Positions 25,055 to 37,269 of a stretch of 64,000 nt of DNA are shown piece after piece. The notes below the pieces were generated by a model. That model ran no database searches. It was not told the origin of the DNA and saw only the letters and a list, made by a program, of their open reading frames with translations. The stretch is from Nicotiana tabacum (lineage: Eukaryota > Streptophyta > Magnoliopsida > Solanales > Solanaceae), in assembly GCF_000715075.1 (NCBI RefSeq), contig NC_134093.1:95712826-95776825 (forward strand), written 5' to 3'. Made by a program: the position numbers and the translations under genes. How positions within the stretch are numbered: the stretch's first letter is position 1; each line of letters opens with the position of its first letter.

Positions 25055-27055
25055 CACATGTCCATTAAAAGGAATCAAATAACACGTAAGGAAAATTTTT
25101 GAATAGTGGAAAGTCTTTAGAAGGATAAAACAAAAATACCTAAGTGGATGAGCATGTGCTTAAAGCTTTGCAGACTGTAGAAGACCTTTGAATTCCGCAT
25201 AATTAGCTCTCTCTTGCTTTTAAGTATGGAGAGAATCTTTATTTCTTCTTAGACTTACTTAGTAAGGGATATTTGTAGGAAAGACCAACTAAGGGAAATA
25301 TGATCAAAATCCTTCTTTATGCATATATCCCTTTAGGCTTTTGAATAGGCATAAAAAATTTCCAATCCAAACAAAAATTCCAGGTAAATACAATAAAGGT
25401 GACACCACTTGCAACAAAGCAGCTTACTAGCTTGATGGTTATTAACTCCGGGAATTGGATGAGAGTTCAAGGGTTCAAACTCCCCTAGCCTAGCATGGGA
25501 TGCACTTAAAAACTATTGGACCACTTAAAAATTATTTGACCCAATACCCATTGTACAAAAAATCATTAACCCTTTTGACATGGGATTGTATTAAATCTCT
25601 CTCTCTCGATGATTATTTTTGCCAACTGATTTTGCTTTTCCTTTTTATTTGTTTATGAACAGAACTATGAATTTGTGATGTTAATTTTGAATTTATGATT
25701 AATTTTTGTTGGGTGTCTTTACTGATTTTGGAGGTTAATAAAATTTTGGGTTATTGGCTTATTGAAGACGAACAATTTTATAGTTACAATAAAGTACAAA
25801 CTTATTTAGGATTTATCTAAAGATTAAAGTGGGTACTTGAATTTTTTATTCAGATTAAATTACAATGAAGAGATACTTTCCTACAACTTTCAAAATTTTA
25901 AAATCAAGTTCAACATCTCAAGATTTATCTAACTTGGAAGAAAGAGCTAATGAGTTGGAACAACATCAACAAAGTGAAATAGTTAATTTAAGCTCCTTAG
26001 AGGTTATCGTGGTTGAAAATATCACCCAAATGACCATGATGTAATAAGAAGAAAGTATCTTCAAAGAGGTCCTTTCCAACCTCGAGAGCACAAATTTTCT
26101 CAAAGAAATTTTTATGGTAAATTGCGTACTTTAATCCTTAAGTTTTACTCGTTCGTTTAGTCTTTAAATAGTGACACCACTTACGAAAAATTCTGCGTAC
26201 GCCACTAATTGTAGAAAGACCAAATATGGGAAATGTGATATGTTTCTCTCTTTCTATCTATATACAAATCTAGGATTTAAAGAAGATGGGTGCACTATTG
26301 TGAAGATGTGGATCTAGAATTTATATTTGACGTGTTTAACTTTAATCTCTTACCATTAACCCACTCTACATTTTTGAAATTATAGGTTTAAAATTATATT
26401 CTTTTTAAAATTTTAGTGATTTTCACTTATATATCTATATTTCGTACCGAAAATAAGAACGTTCGAAATATGATTTGAACCGCCAATTTTACTCGTAGAG
26501 GTGCACCCAATAATTATTGCACCATAGGAGTCTTTAAGAATGGGTGCACGCACATATATTTAAATAATTTTGAAAAAATATAATATTATTATACATGATT
26601 TAGGGAGAGAAGTATGAGTTCACGTGAACCCATATCCTAAGACTAGATATGCCCTTGTTAAATTCTATCTACCTCAAATGGAAGTTATAAAGTAGGTCAG
26701 CAGCAATGAGCAAAATCCTTCTTTATGCATATATCCCTTTAAGCTTTTGAATAGGCATAAATCTTCTTGTCGATTATAATCACTAGGTTAAATGTACTGG
26801 ATTAATAAGCCTTAAACAAGATTAATATTAACTGGAGAATGGTGTGCTTGCGTGGTAATCTTGTGTACATTAGCTCGGGCTAATAATGGAGCTTAGATCA
26901 AGAAAAAGTCGTACGTTACCAAGATTATGGCTCAAATTAAGGCGTAAACTATGGACTGTTCAATTCAAAAGTTTTGGAAAACTTAAAAAAATTGATTGTT
27001 CAATTAGGGTGCACAATTTACGAGCTAATAAGAATATGCAATTACCCACAAAGAT
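25054..27055. other. Intergenic AT-rich DNA with weak repeat candidates
   Basis: No gene is supported. At 25425-25500 a TAGCTTGATGG word is followed by GGTTCAAACTCCCC. This resembles pol III box A and box B spacing and could be a worn SINE (low confidence). At 26300-26655 a segment bounded by GTGGATCTAG and CTAGATATGC resembles the repeat at 60186-60396. Confidence 0.4.
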
Positions 27056-27195
27056 TGTGGTTAAATGATAAGTATTCTTAATCCTTAACTAGAAGTCTTT
27101 GGGTTCGAGTCCGAGTATGAAATCGCCTTTGATTAAAAGCATTACACCTCCAATGTGAGACTTTCTTACGTGAATCCTGATTTAGTCGGGACAAA
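27056..27195 (+). mobile_element. SolS-like SINE, worn
   Basis: It starts with a tRNA-like head (TGGTTAAATGATAAG). Then come CTTAACTAGAAGTC and a perfect box B, GGTTCGAGTCC. The body ends CGTGAATCCTGATTTAGTCGG. This order matches a common Solanaceae SINE. The tail is not clear. Confidence 0.6.
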
Positions 27196-27244
27196 ACAAA
27201 AATATTTGCAACTGGGGCAAAATGGGCTCAAAGTCAAGGAAAGT

Positions 27245-27247
<3 letters not shown>

Positions 27248-27281
<34 letters not shown>

Positions 27282-27312
27282 GGGGGGGGGGGGGGGAGCG
27301 TGGGGGGGGGGC
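27248..27312. repeat. TA tract followed by long G runs
   Basis: About 30 bases of TA lead into a run of about 16 G, then AGCGT, then about 10 G. Such runs can form G-quadruplexes and are error-prone in sequencing, so exact lengths are uncertain. Confidence 0.8.
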
Positions 27313-30016
27313 TAGGAATATGGTTCTACCGGATAATTCGTTGGTAAAAGTAGCTGATCGTAATGCCATTTTTTACATCAAGCCATCAGGTTTGATTCAT
27401 ATATTTAGCTCAGGTCCTTGCTTATGACATGTGAATATTAGGATAACAAGTCAAATTTACATTAGTATGGGCCATATTAAATCTATGGCAAGGAAATTCA
27501 CCTTTTTCTTTTCTTTTTTTACAATTATGGTATCCGGACAAACTTATGCAACCTTAACTAGTTCATCTGAATAATTAATTTGAATTAGTTTGAAACTTGC
27601 TAGGTTAATTACCAAAATATCAGTATTATAAAGAGATATAGGAAGTGAAGGAAATTACAGACAGAAAAGGCTCCTCAAAAGATTTGTTTAGCATCCCTTT
27701 GGTCTTGGAAATACTATGATTAGTGGAATTTCATGTGTGTTTTAGTGGTATAGTAGCTGTCTATAAAGCTGGGCATTTAGAAGAAACAGTTAATTAAATG
27801 GGCAAATGTACGGATTAAATAAGATAAATATAACAAGTTAGTCAATAATTAAATGAGGACCACTAAAGCATAAAAGTTTCTTTTGAATAAAAAAGAAGGA
27901 AAAAGAAGAGGTGCCAAGTTATTATGACTGTGTCACATGATAAAGATACCTTTGATATCAAATATAGTACTGATTAAAACGTTAAACAAATACGTATTAA
28001 GGAACATAATTATGGGGATGATTCTTATTTGCCAAGAACTAGGTGTTCTGATCCAATCTTTATTAGGTGTTACCTATTAAAAATCCCAAGTTTCAAGATG
28101 GGAAACAGGACCTTGACTTGTCGGGATAAACATGACACCAAATTAACGTTAAACAAATCATCAAAGCATGTGAAATGGAATCCTGCCCACGCCTTGCGCA
28201 TCTTCTTCAAAGTTCAATCTTTTCCATTTCTTTTCTTTCTTCCTTTAAACTATTTTTTAAAAATAATTTAACTTATATACATTAACGAAATTAAAACTTT
28301 TGACATTCTTAAAATTATTAAGTTTAGCAGGTTGCTTACTTTTATGTTCATGTTATCGATTCAACTTATTGTGAACAATTACATATAAATATTTTTTAGA
28401 TGAGTTGATAGTCTAATTAATTTTGTTTTTCACATTATTGACACATAGAAGTTAAAACACAAAATATAAAGACACCATATACTTTAAAAAGAATATCCCA
28501 ACTTTGAAGGAATCTCCTATGCATCCCCTTATTCTCTTTCTCACTTCATCCTTATCCTTTCTAACAACCTTTAGATATACTTTAATCCTTATTGACCTAA
28601 TTATAGGAATAGCAACACTAGTAAACTATTTTAACCTAAGGATTCTTTACCTTCTTGCTTAAGATAACTCCAACTTGAATAAGAAATTACCATTTTCTAG
28701 ACACATAAAGCCTCATTAGCTACCTTTTATAGCTTAGCAAAGCAATTTCATGATTAAGTTATACAGGGGAAACCTTTTTAATGGAAATGTCCACTGCTAC
28801 AGACTTTAATTAAAGACTAGTGGTTATAATCTCAAGATTTTTTATTTAAAAAGTTTAAGCATAGTCTCTCTATCCCAATATCAAACGACCTAAGTTTCTC
28901 CTTAAAATAGGAGAAAATGGCAAAAGATGAACTTTTATATTTGATGTGTTCTATATCGTCCTTTAAGTATATTTTTGAGTGACTTTGGTTCTTTAGGTTT
29001 GCCAAAAATGAATAATAGATACTCTACCTCTAAAAGTTGCACTTGACTCCAGAAATAAATCAAAAATAAAAGAAAGTAAAAATGCACCTTCAAATGTGAG
29101 TTCATACTATATTCTTCTATTTCAAAGTTTCTACTACTAGAATTTATTAAATTTTAATGGAGATCAAAAGTGCTCACTTTTGATAAACTTAAAGAGCCAA
29201 AACTGCTCATAATTATTTTTAATGGACAATTTAAAACCTACTGCAAGTATAATATGGACATTGTTTTTGTTATTTTCTCCTTAAAGCTAAGTAGTCCACT
29301 AATATCATCAGTACCGGAAGCAGAAATTTATATTAGGAGATTAAAAAAAATACTAGGATATCATAGTTGGCTTTGAACTTATGACCAAAGACAACTTTTA
29401 AACTCCTTTACTATTACACTCTATTTTTTCTTCATATCAAAAGGAATCAAAGCTTATATATAATCCAAATTTTTACTTTAATTGTACAGTATAATTTTCG
29501 ATAAAGGAGATTCGATTGAATCCATTAAATGCACTTAGTTCCGCCACTTAATATCATCATTCTTTAATTTATTAGTAAATTCAGCCTCTACTATATATGG
29601 TGTTTTTTTTTTTTTTGTCCTTAATGACATCTTTTTCATGTTTGGTTTATTAAACAAAAATCGTTTCTTTCACTATACAACTTTGTATTAAATTAAAACC
29701 CTAATGAAATAAAAGAATGAGCATCCCTTCAAACACCACGTTTCAACAAAATGTTGAACCTTCTAGAAGGAAATGCTATCCCCTGCAAAGTCTAGATAAG
29801 GTGACAAAAAAACCTCTGTGGAAAGTGAACCTCATACGACCATGCATGTTCTCTGCAACATACACCACTAGTCCAGTCTTTTCTATGAAATAAGATGGTG
29901 TACTTACGGTTACCTACAACTTGTTTTGCATGAACTTATCACATTGTATTCCTCGTCATACATTTATCTAGATTAGGAAAGCAGTTCGTGTTCATAAGAC
30001 ATTTCGTGTTTATATA
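27313..30016. other. Intergenic AT-rich DNA
   Basis: No gene, RNA gene or clear mobile element is seen over 2.7 kb. The longest frames (68 to 80 codons at 28029 and 29170) have no recognisable features and are probably chance. Confidence 0.55.
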
Positions 30017-30141
30017 GGGTTCGGGAAAGAGGCGCATCCCAACAGTCTACTCTAATGCAAGAATTAATGAATGCTTTCACGATTCGAACTTGTGATCTAT
30101 AGGTCACACGAATACAACTTTACCGTTACTCCAGGCTCCCG
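30017..30141 (-). mobile_element. Au-type SINE, 3' truncated or worn
   Basis: On the minus strand it begins GGGAGCCTGGAGTAACGGTAAAGTTG with the pol III box A type. It continues with GTGACCTATAGATCAC and box B AAGTTCGAATC. It ends around CCGAACCC. The order matches the plant Au SINE. A second copy is in the HD-Zip gene at 63246-63365. Confidence 0.65.
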
Positions 30142-30429
30142 ATCCTTCTTACATTCATATAGATTTCTAGGTCTTTTTTGCCGTATAATGTAAACAATGT
30201 GGGTCGGGTTCTCTGCCATAGACACTGTTAAAGTCATGTCTGCGGCTATTATTAGGCAAGTTTGATGGTTTCTCCGGCAAAGCATAATGTGATCGGTTTT
30301 AAAATTCATTTATAAATATTATTGTAGTTGTATAGCCTCATTTATAAGAGCCGGTAAAATATACTAAATTTTAAATCTGTTTATTTTTTATGTATAAGTA
30401 ATCCAAATTAAAAAAAAAAAAAAAAAGTA

Positions 30430-30690
30430 CTTCCTCCGTTTCAAATTAGATGAGACACTTTTCTTTTTAGTTTGTTCTAAAATAAATGACACATTTCTAA
30501 ATTTGAAAATAATTCAACTTTAAGCTCTTCATTTTACCCTTAATGAGAAGTTTTTATAACCACACAAATGTCATGGCCCCACAAAGCTTTTATCCCTTAA
30601 ACTTTTAAGACCACAAGTTTTAAAAGCCTTCTTCTTTTTCTTAAATTCCGTGCCGATTCAAACTACCTCATCTAAATTGAAAGTAGGGAG
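30430..30690. mobile_element. Stowaway-type MITE (about 260 bp)
   Basis: It is flanked by TA. The terminal inverted repeats are CTTCCTCCGTTTCAAATTAG and, at the other end, the complement of CTCCCTACTTTCAATTTAG. The body has the usual CACATTTCTAAATTTGAAAA and TTATAACCACACAAATGT words. Confidence 0.8.
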
Positions 30691-30740
30691 TAATATTTAG
30701 GTGAACTCGTACCTAGAACTCACTTTCGAAAGTCGAAAAG

Positions 30741-31007
30741 TGTTGGATTTTTTATCTAATTAGATAAGAGGTGTGAATACGAAATGGAGGGAAACGAAAA
30801 GTTTGAAGTTGTTTCCTTTACTAAAGCACTTTGTCCCTCATCGGAAAATGGAAAGAAAATCTTTGTGCTTAAATAGAGAAGCACATCTTCTAGCTCTTAA
30901 AGAGTTAAGAAGAAGTAGTGCCTCGCGCCGTCGTCTTGTCGTCGCTCGGTTCGGTTTCGGCTTCGGATTCTGTTTCTGCTTCTATTTACGAACACAAGTT
31001 TATAACA
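30741..31007 (+). repeat. 5' LTR of copia element, internally deleted (267 bp)
   Basis: It matches the two ends of the 725-bp 3' LTR but lacks about 460 bases between GGCTTCGGATTC and TTTACGAA. CTAATTAGATAAGAGGTGTG near the start is shared. Confidence 0.85.
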
Positions 31008-31076
31008 AGCTTAAAGAATTTAATTTTATATTATGTGTTCATCTTACTTTCTGCTTTGGGAGACTATAATCCTAGC

Positions 31077-31195
31077 GATCTTCTACTCTCGTTTTGGAGA
31101 TTAAAATCTTCGGATTTTCTACTCCAATTTGAGATTAAAGTCTTTCTGACTTTCTACTCAATTCGAGATTAAAATTCTTGTGATTTTCTACTCGG
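31077..31195 (+). repeat. Leader tandem repeat of the copia element
   Basis: There are three and a half copies of a unit of about 35 bp, GATTTTCTACTC...GAGATTAAA, between LTR and gag. Confidence 0.75.
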
Positions 31196-31273
31196 TTGTT
31201 TGTATTCGGTTTGAAGATATAAAAACATCACCGACTTATTGATTCTGGTTGTGTCAATTTATTTTACAGAAAA

Positions 31274-32310
31274 ATGACAACAAGTACGGAACAACAGAAT
31301 GGTTCTGTTGGGACTACTACTGCTCCAATGGCTACTGCATCTTCAAGTCGCACAACTCCTGCACCGGCGATGGCACCGGCAGAAAAGCCCGAAAAGTTTT
31401 CCGTCATGGACTTTAAGTGTTAGCAGCAGAAAATGTTCTTCTACCTAGCCACACTTAGTTTACAGCGCTTTATCAGCGAGGACGTTCTAGTTCTGGGAGA
31501 AGAAACTCCTGAAAATGAGCGATTTGTGGTCACAGAGGCATGGAAGCATTCTGACTTCTTATGCAAAAATTATATTTTAAGTTGCATAGAAGACAGCTTG
31601 TACAATGTTTATAACGTCATGAAAATATCACGAGAGTTGTGGAATGCTCTTGAAAAGAAGTACAAGACTGAAGATGTTGGACTTAAGAAGTTTGTGGTTG
31701 CCAAATTTCTGAATTTCAAAATGGTTGACGGTAAATCTGTCATAACGCAAATCTAAGAACTGCAAGTGATTGTTCATGACCTCCTTGCTGAAGGTATAAA
31801 TCGAGTCAATATTTTTATTCAAGATATTGATTATTTTACTAATTATAAATTTATGATTGAAGGTATGGTCATAAATGAAGCGTTTCAAGTTGTGGCATTT
31901 ATTGAAAAGTTGTCTCCGCTATAGAAGGACTTTAAGAAATACTTGAAGCATAAGCGCAAGGAGATGATGCTTGAAGACCTTATTGTTCGTCTCCTGATTA
32001 AACAGGACAACAAGACTGCTGAAGAAGTCTCGTGGTAACTCAACAATAATGGGAGAAAATATTGTTGAGAAAACGTCTACAAGTAACAGAAAGAGAAAGA
32101 AGTCGTCTAGTCCAAAGAATTACCCGATCAAGAAAAAGTTCAAAGGTAATTGCCACAACTGTGGAAAGGTTGAATATAAGGCTATGGACTGTCGTGTACC
32201 GAAGAAGGACAAGAAGAAGAGTCAAGCAAACATGGTTGGAAAGAATGATGAAATTGAGGACTTATGTGCCATGCTATCTGAATGCAACTTGTAGGAAATC
32301 CCAAGGAGTG
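31274..32310 (+). pseudogene. Gag of copia element (broken)
   Basis: The start is ATG 31274 (MTTSTEQQNGSVG). An in-frame TAG at 31423 falls just before QQKMFFYLATLSLQRF. The frame then runs open to a TAA at 31754 with KYKTEDVGLKKFVVAKFL and FKMVDGKSVITQ, a typical UBN2-like copia Gag. It continues with LQVIVHDLLAEG. A zinc knuckle at about 32149-32190 reads CHNCGKVEYKAMDC in another frame, with the conserved His replaced by Tyr-Lys. Gag would package the RNA; the stops and frame change exclude this. Confidence 0.85.
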
Positions 32311-32448
32311 ATGGATTGATTCTAGAGCCACTAGCCATGTTTGTGTTAACAAAGAGTTATTTGCCTCTTATGTTCCCGTAGAGCCCGACGAGACTATCTT
32401 TATGGAAAAATCCGCAACAACAAAAATTGAAGAGTTGGAAAGATATCT

Positions 32449-33362
32449 TTGAACATAACTTCAGAAAAAGTTGTGACTCTATGCAATGTACTCCACGTTC
32501 CTGAAATTCTTAAGAATTTGGTTTTTGCTAGACTTCTTGTCAAGAATGGATTTAAGTGTGTGTTTGTTTCTGAAAAAGTTGTAATAAGTAAGAATGATGT
32601 GCATGTAGGAAAAGGTTACCTAACTGAGAGCCTTTTTAAGTTGAATGTAATAGCTATTGATATCAATAAAGTTCAAGCTTCGACTTACTTAATTGAGTTA
32701 AATAATTTATGGCATGCACGTTTAGGTCACGTCAACTTCAAAACTATACGAAAAATGATTAATTTGGAAGTATTGCCTAAATTTGAATGCAATAATTTGA
32801 AATGTCAAATATGTGTGGAATCTATGTATGTTAAAAAATCCTAATAAGTTGGTTGAAAGGAATTCAAATCCTTTAGACTTAATTTTACATAGATATTTAC
32901 GACATGAAATCAATACCATCTCGCGGTGGGAAAAAATATTTTATAACTTTTATTGACGACGGTACTTGATATTGCTATATTTATTTACTTAATAGTAAAG
33001 ACGAAGCAATTGAGACATTCAAGCAATACAAAAATGAAGTTGAAACGTAAATAAACAAAAAGATCAAAATGATAAAGAAGTGATAGGGGTGGCGAATATG
33101 AATCTCCTTTTGAAGAAATATGTTTGGAATATGGCATTATTCACCAAACAACTGCCGTTACTCACCGCAATCTAATGGAATTGTAGAAAGAAAGAATAGA
33201 ATGTTAAAGGAGATGATGAATGCCTTGTTTATAAGTTCGGGTTTACCCCAGAACTTGTGGGGGAAATCTATTCTTACAGCTAACCAAATACTCAATCGAG
33301 TTTCTATAGCAAAACGCAAACCATTCCATATGAAAAATGGAAAGGCTGGAAACCCAACTTAA
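32449..33362 (+). pseudogene. GAG-pre-integrase and integrase remnant of copia element
   Basis: The pieces are 32449-32844 (TLCNVLHVPEILKNLVFARL, LWHARLGHVNFKTIRKM, CQICVESM, which is the zinc-binding HHCC region) and 33120-33362 (YSPQSNGIVERKNRMLKEM, LWGKSILTANQILNRV). The intervening core holds FITFIDDG-type text around 32940 in a shifted frame. The C-terminal Glu motif GIVERKN is intact. Stops near 32841, 33047 and 33359 break it. Confidence 0.85.
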
Positions 33363-33443
33363 AATATTTTAAAGTATGCGGGTATTTGGCTAAAGTACAA
33401 TTTCATAAACCAAAAGGGTGAAGATTGGACCAAAAATGGTTGA

Positions 33444-35240
33444 TTGCGTTTTCTTAGGATAGCAAGAAATAGTAAGGCATATCGTTTTCTGGTTCATAAA
33501 TCAGAAAATCCTGACATTCATAATAATACGATAATCGAATCCGATAATACTGAATTCTTTGCGATTATTTATCCGTATAAAAATAAATGCGAGCCGCCTA
33601 GTAAAAAATCTAAGCGGCCTCGAAAAGAAGCAAAGGAAAGTGCATTTAGCGAGGAAAATCCAAGACGTAGTACACGTCAAAGGACAACTACTTCCTTTGG
33701 ACCAGACTTTCTGATATTTTTGTTGGAAAATGAGTCTCAAATATTTAAAGAAGCAATGTCTTTTTCGAAAGCACAATATTGGAAAGAGGTAGTCAATAGC
33801 GAGATAAAATCCATATTAAGTAATCATACTTGGGAATTGATTGATCTTCCTCTAGGAAATAAACCTTTGGGTTCTAAGACGATTTTCAAAAGAAAAATAA
33901 AGGTTTATGGTACTATTGACAAATATAAGGCAAGATTAGTTGTCAAAGGGTTTAGACAACGAGAAGGTCTTAATTATTTTAATACATGCTCACTAGTAAT
34001 GAGGATTACATTTATTCGGATGTTAATAGCATTAGTCGCCGTGTATGGTCTTGAAATCCATCAGATGGATCTAAAGACAACCTTCTTAAATGGAGATTTA
34101 GAGGAAGAAATTTATATGGAACAACCTTAAGGGTTCGTGGTTCCCAAAAAAGAAAAGAAGGTGTGCCGACTTGTTAAATCACTTTATGGATTGAAACAAG
34201 CACCCAAACAATGGCATGCAAAATTTGATCAAATAATGTTGGCAAATGGATTTAAGATTAATGAGTGTGATAAATATGTTTACATTAAAAACACTCCGAA
34301 TCATATAGTCGTTGTATGTTTATATGTTGATGATATGTTAATAATGAGCAAAGACATTGCGGATATAAATTCTCTTAAGTGTATGCTTGCTAGTAAGTTT
34401 GATATGAAAGATTTAGGAGTTACTGATTTAATTCTAGGAATTAAAATCTATAGGACTCCTCAAGGACTGGCATTGTCTCAATCTCATTACATTAAAATGG
34501 TACTTGAAAAATTCAAGTATTTAGATTTCAAAGTCGCAAAGACCCCGATTGATGTAAATATGGCTCTTACAAAGAATCTAGGTCAAAGCAAATCTCAATT
34601 GGATTATGCTCGAGTGTTGGAAAGTTTAATATATATCATGAATTGTATACGACTTGATATAGCTTGTGCAGTAAGTAAACGGAGTCATTACACAAGTAGT
34701 CCCGGCCAAACTCATTGGATGGAAATGAAACGAGTTTTGGGGTATCTAAAACATACACAAGATTATGCTTTGCACCACAATAAGTATCATGCGGAAATTG
34801 AAGGATATAGTGATGCAAATTGGATCATAGGGTCATCAGATACAAAGTCCACAAGTGGATACGTGTTTACTATTGGCGGATGAGCAGTGTCTTGGAAATC
34901 AAGTAAACAGACATGCATCGCTCGCTTTATAATGGAGTCTGAGTTTATAGCTTTAGATAAGGATGGAGAAGAAGCTGAATGACTCCGGAATTTTTTGGAA
35001 GATATTCTATTGTGGCCCAAACTAGTGGCTCCTATATGCATACATTGTGATAGTCAAGCGGCAATAGGAAGGGCTGGAAGCGTTATGTATAACGAAAAAT
35101 CTCGTCATATATAATGAAGATATAATACCGTTAGACAACTACTCTTTAGTGGAATTATCACAATTGACTACGTAAAGTCAAAAGATAATGTGTCAGATAC
35201 GCTTACAAAAGGCCTAAATAGAGAGGCGATTGATAAATCA
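33444..35240 (+). pseudogene. Reverse transcriptase and RNase H of copia element (broken)
   Basis: 33444-34130 carries ENPRRSTRQR, KEVVNSEIKSILSNHTWEL, KYKARLVVKGF and EIHQMDLKTTFLNGDLEEE. A TAA at 34128 replaces a codon in the MEQP-GFVVP stretch. The same frame resumes at 34137 with KSLYGLKQAPKQWHAKFD, VVCLYVDDML (the YVDD active site, intact) and the RNase H start GYSDANWIIGS. A stop at 34881 and further ones near 34980 and 35113 follow. The end has DYVKSKDNVSDTLTKGL. This is the best preserved part of the element. Confidence 0.9.
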
Positions 35241-35840
35241 TCAAAGGGAATGGGACTATGGCCGATGACAATTCACTGTGGCGGTAACTCTACCTAGAAG
35301 ACTAGAGATCTCAAGATCTAGGTTCAAGGAGATCAAACAAAGTCATTAGTGACTGTTCAATATTGTCAAATAAAAGTTTGATCTATTCTCGTGATGAGAC
35401 AATGTTCAGTACCAAGGATAAAGCGTTAAGGCTTTTTAATGGTTTTTAAGTTTGATACGGAGTATATCAAATAGTGTATCTATGGGATAACATGTTTAGG
35501 AATCACCTATATAAGTGTGAAGTGTAAATCGCTTCAAGGAGAATTCTGTAAGGTCAGTTCTCTACGCACTTATGAACCAGGCGGTGTTCATAGATGAAAC
35601 GAACACAACAATGAGAACCAAAGGCGGTTAAAGGGTTGATTGTGTGACTTATGATTGTCTAGGTATACATCAAAATTCGACGATTCAAAGATATCATACC
35701 GATTGACCGAGTATATCCGACATAAGTTTACTAAGGAAAGTTCAAAGAAAAACCAACTTATCCAGATGCGATTAATCCTTGCTTGTAAATCACACAGTTT
35801 TTCATACATGCATATTTTCAGATAGCCATTCCCCATTCAT

Positions 35841-35849
35841 GTGGGGGAT
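35841..35849 (+). other. Polypurine tract of copia element
   Basis: GTGGGGGAT directly precedes the 3' LTR. Confidence 0.7.
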
Positions 35850-36574
35850 TGTTGGGTTTTTTTTTTATCTAATTAGATAAGAGGTGTGAATGGGAAATGG
35901 AGGGAAACGAAAAGTTTGAAGTTGTTTCCTTAACTAATGCACTTTGTCCCTCATCGAAAAATAGAAAGAAAATCTTTGTGCTTATATAGAGAAGCATATT
36001 TTCTAGCTCTTATAGAGTTAAGAAGAAGTGGTGCCTCGCGCCATCGTCGTCATCGCTCGCTCGGCTCGGCTTCGGCTTCGGATTCGAATTTGGTCAATTG
36101 ATAAGATTGATTGATAATTTTTTGGACCAAGTTCATTTTTCATTTTCTGTTATATAATTTCTTTTCTAATATTTGTTTGCGGAATTTTAATTTAAAATTC
36201 GCAGTTCCCAACTGTCGTTTTGAGTTTAAAATTCTCGACCAGACTTCTTCCGAAATGGTACCTCGTATGAACATGTAACTTCGCATCTATTCAGCCCAGA
36301 CTGTTTGGTTATAAAATCATAGGTTTTGCCTCATCGTTTGTTGAGTTCGATGAAGTTTTGTAATTTCTATTGCCGGTATTACAGAATAGTTGTTCCGTTC
36401 TATCCTGGGAGGAATTAATCCAACAACCTTGGGCAACAGTGAGGGGATTAAATTCCTTAAGGAAATACAATTTTCTGTTGGGCTCGAAACTTTATTTATT
36501 CTGTTTCTATTCTATTTCTGCTTTTGTTTGTTTTATTTTAAAAAAAAATTATTTACGAATACAGGTTTATAACA
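35850..36574 (+). repeat. 3' LTR of copia element (725 bp)
   Basis: It starts TGTTGGG and ends GGTTTATAACA, then AAAAG. It is the full-length version of the shortened 5' LTR. Confidence 0.9.
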
Positions 36575-36579
36575 AAAAG

Positions 36580-37269
36580 GACTAAGAAGAGAGCTAAAAA
36601 ATGAATGATTCATTTTTATATTTGGATGTAATTTAATTTTAAATTTTTTATTTACTTATTTATCCTTAATGAAAATTTTTTATAGTCACACAACTATTAT
36701 AAAAAATTTAAAATCACAAATTTTAAATGTCTTATCATCACATAGTTGAAATAGATTACTTCAAATAAATTGAAACAGAGGGAATACACTTGCATGGGGA
36801 GACGACACGAGAGCATGTGCCTTTCCTTGTCACAAATGTTGTCTTTTCCATTCTTCCCATCATATTTCGGCCTTACTGCGCCTAAAGCTCATTCTTTTGC
36901 TTTTTATGACTTCTAACTCGGCTTTGAAGTGATATTTAACTATATATTTCTCACTCTATCTCATTTTATGTACAACGTATGACTCTACACTAAATTTAAA
37001 AAAGAAAAAAAACTTATAAAACTTGTGATTATAAATGTATCATAATATTTATTTGATTATAAAATAGTATCGTAAAATAAGAAGTTTAAATTTAAATTAT
37101 TTAAAAATATTTAAAAAATAATTCCTTTGAGACAAATTAAAAAGGAAAACATATATGTTACATAAATAACATTACATGACATAAATTCAAGTTTAAATAG
37201 AAAATAGTAATTAATTGTGTCTTACTGTTCATCTTATTCCCCGCTGTCAATTAAAATGACGAAGGGTGT
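36580..37269. other. Non-genic DNA with two worn Stowaway-type MITE remnants
   Basis: 36600-36788 ends AAATTGAAACAGAGGGAATA, with the usual CACACAACTATTATAAAAA body. 36950-37145 begins CTCTATCTCATTTTATGT and ends TTTGAGACAAATTAAAAAGG. Both have only one clear end. No gene is seen. Confidence 0.5.

Larger units (their letters stand above)
30741..36574 (+). mobile_element. Ty1/copia LTR retrotransposon (5834 bp), degenerate
   Basis: It is bounded by TGTTGG...ATAACA LTRs and an exact 5-bp AAAAG at 30736-30740 and 36575-36579. The order gag, GAG-pre-integrase, integrase, reverse transcriptase, RNase H is that of Ty1/copia. No Met-type primer site is seen after the 5' LTR. Many stops and frameshifts show it is dead. 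Confidence 0.93.

Noticed and set aside
30773..31172. Frames of 84 to 98 codons in the copia 5' region
   Set aside because: They cover LTR and leader repeats and have no family features.
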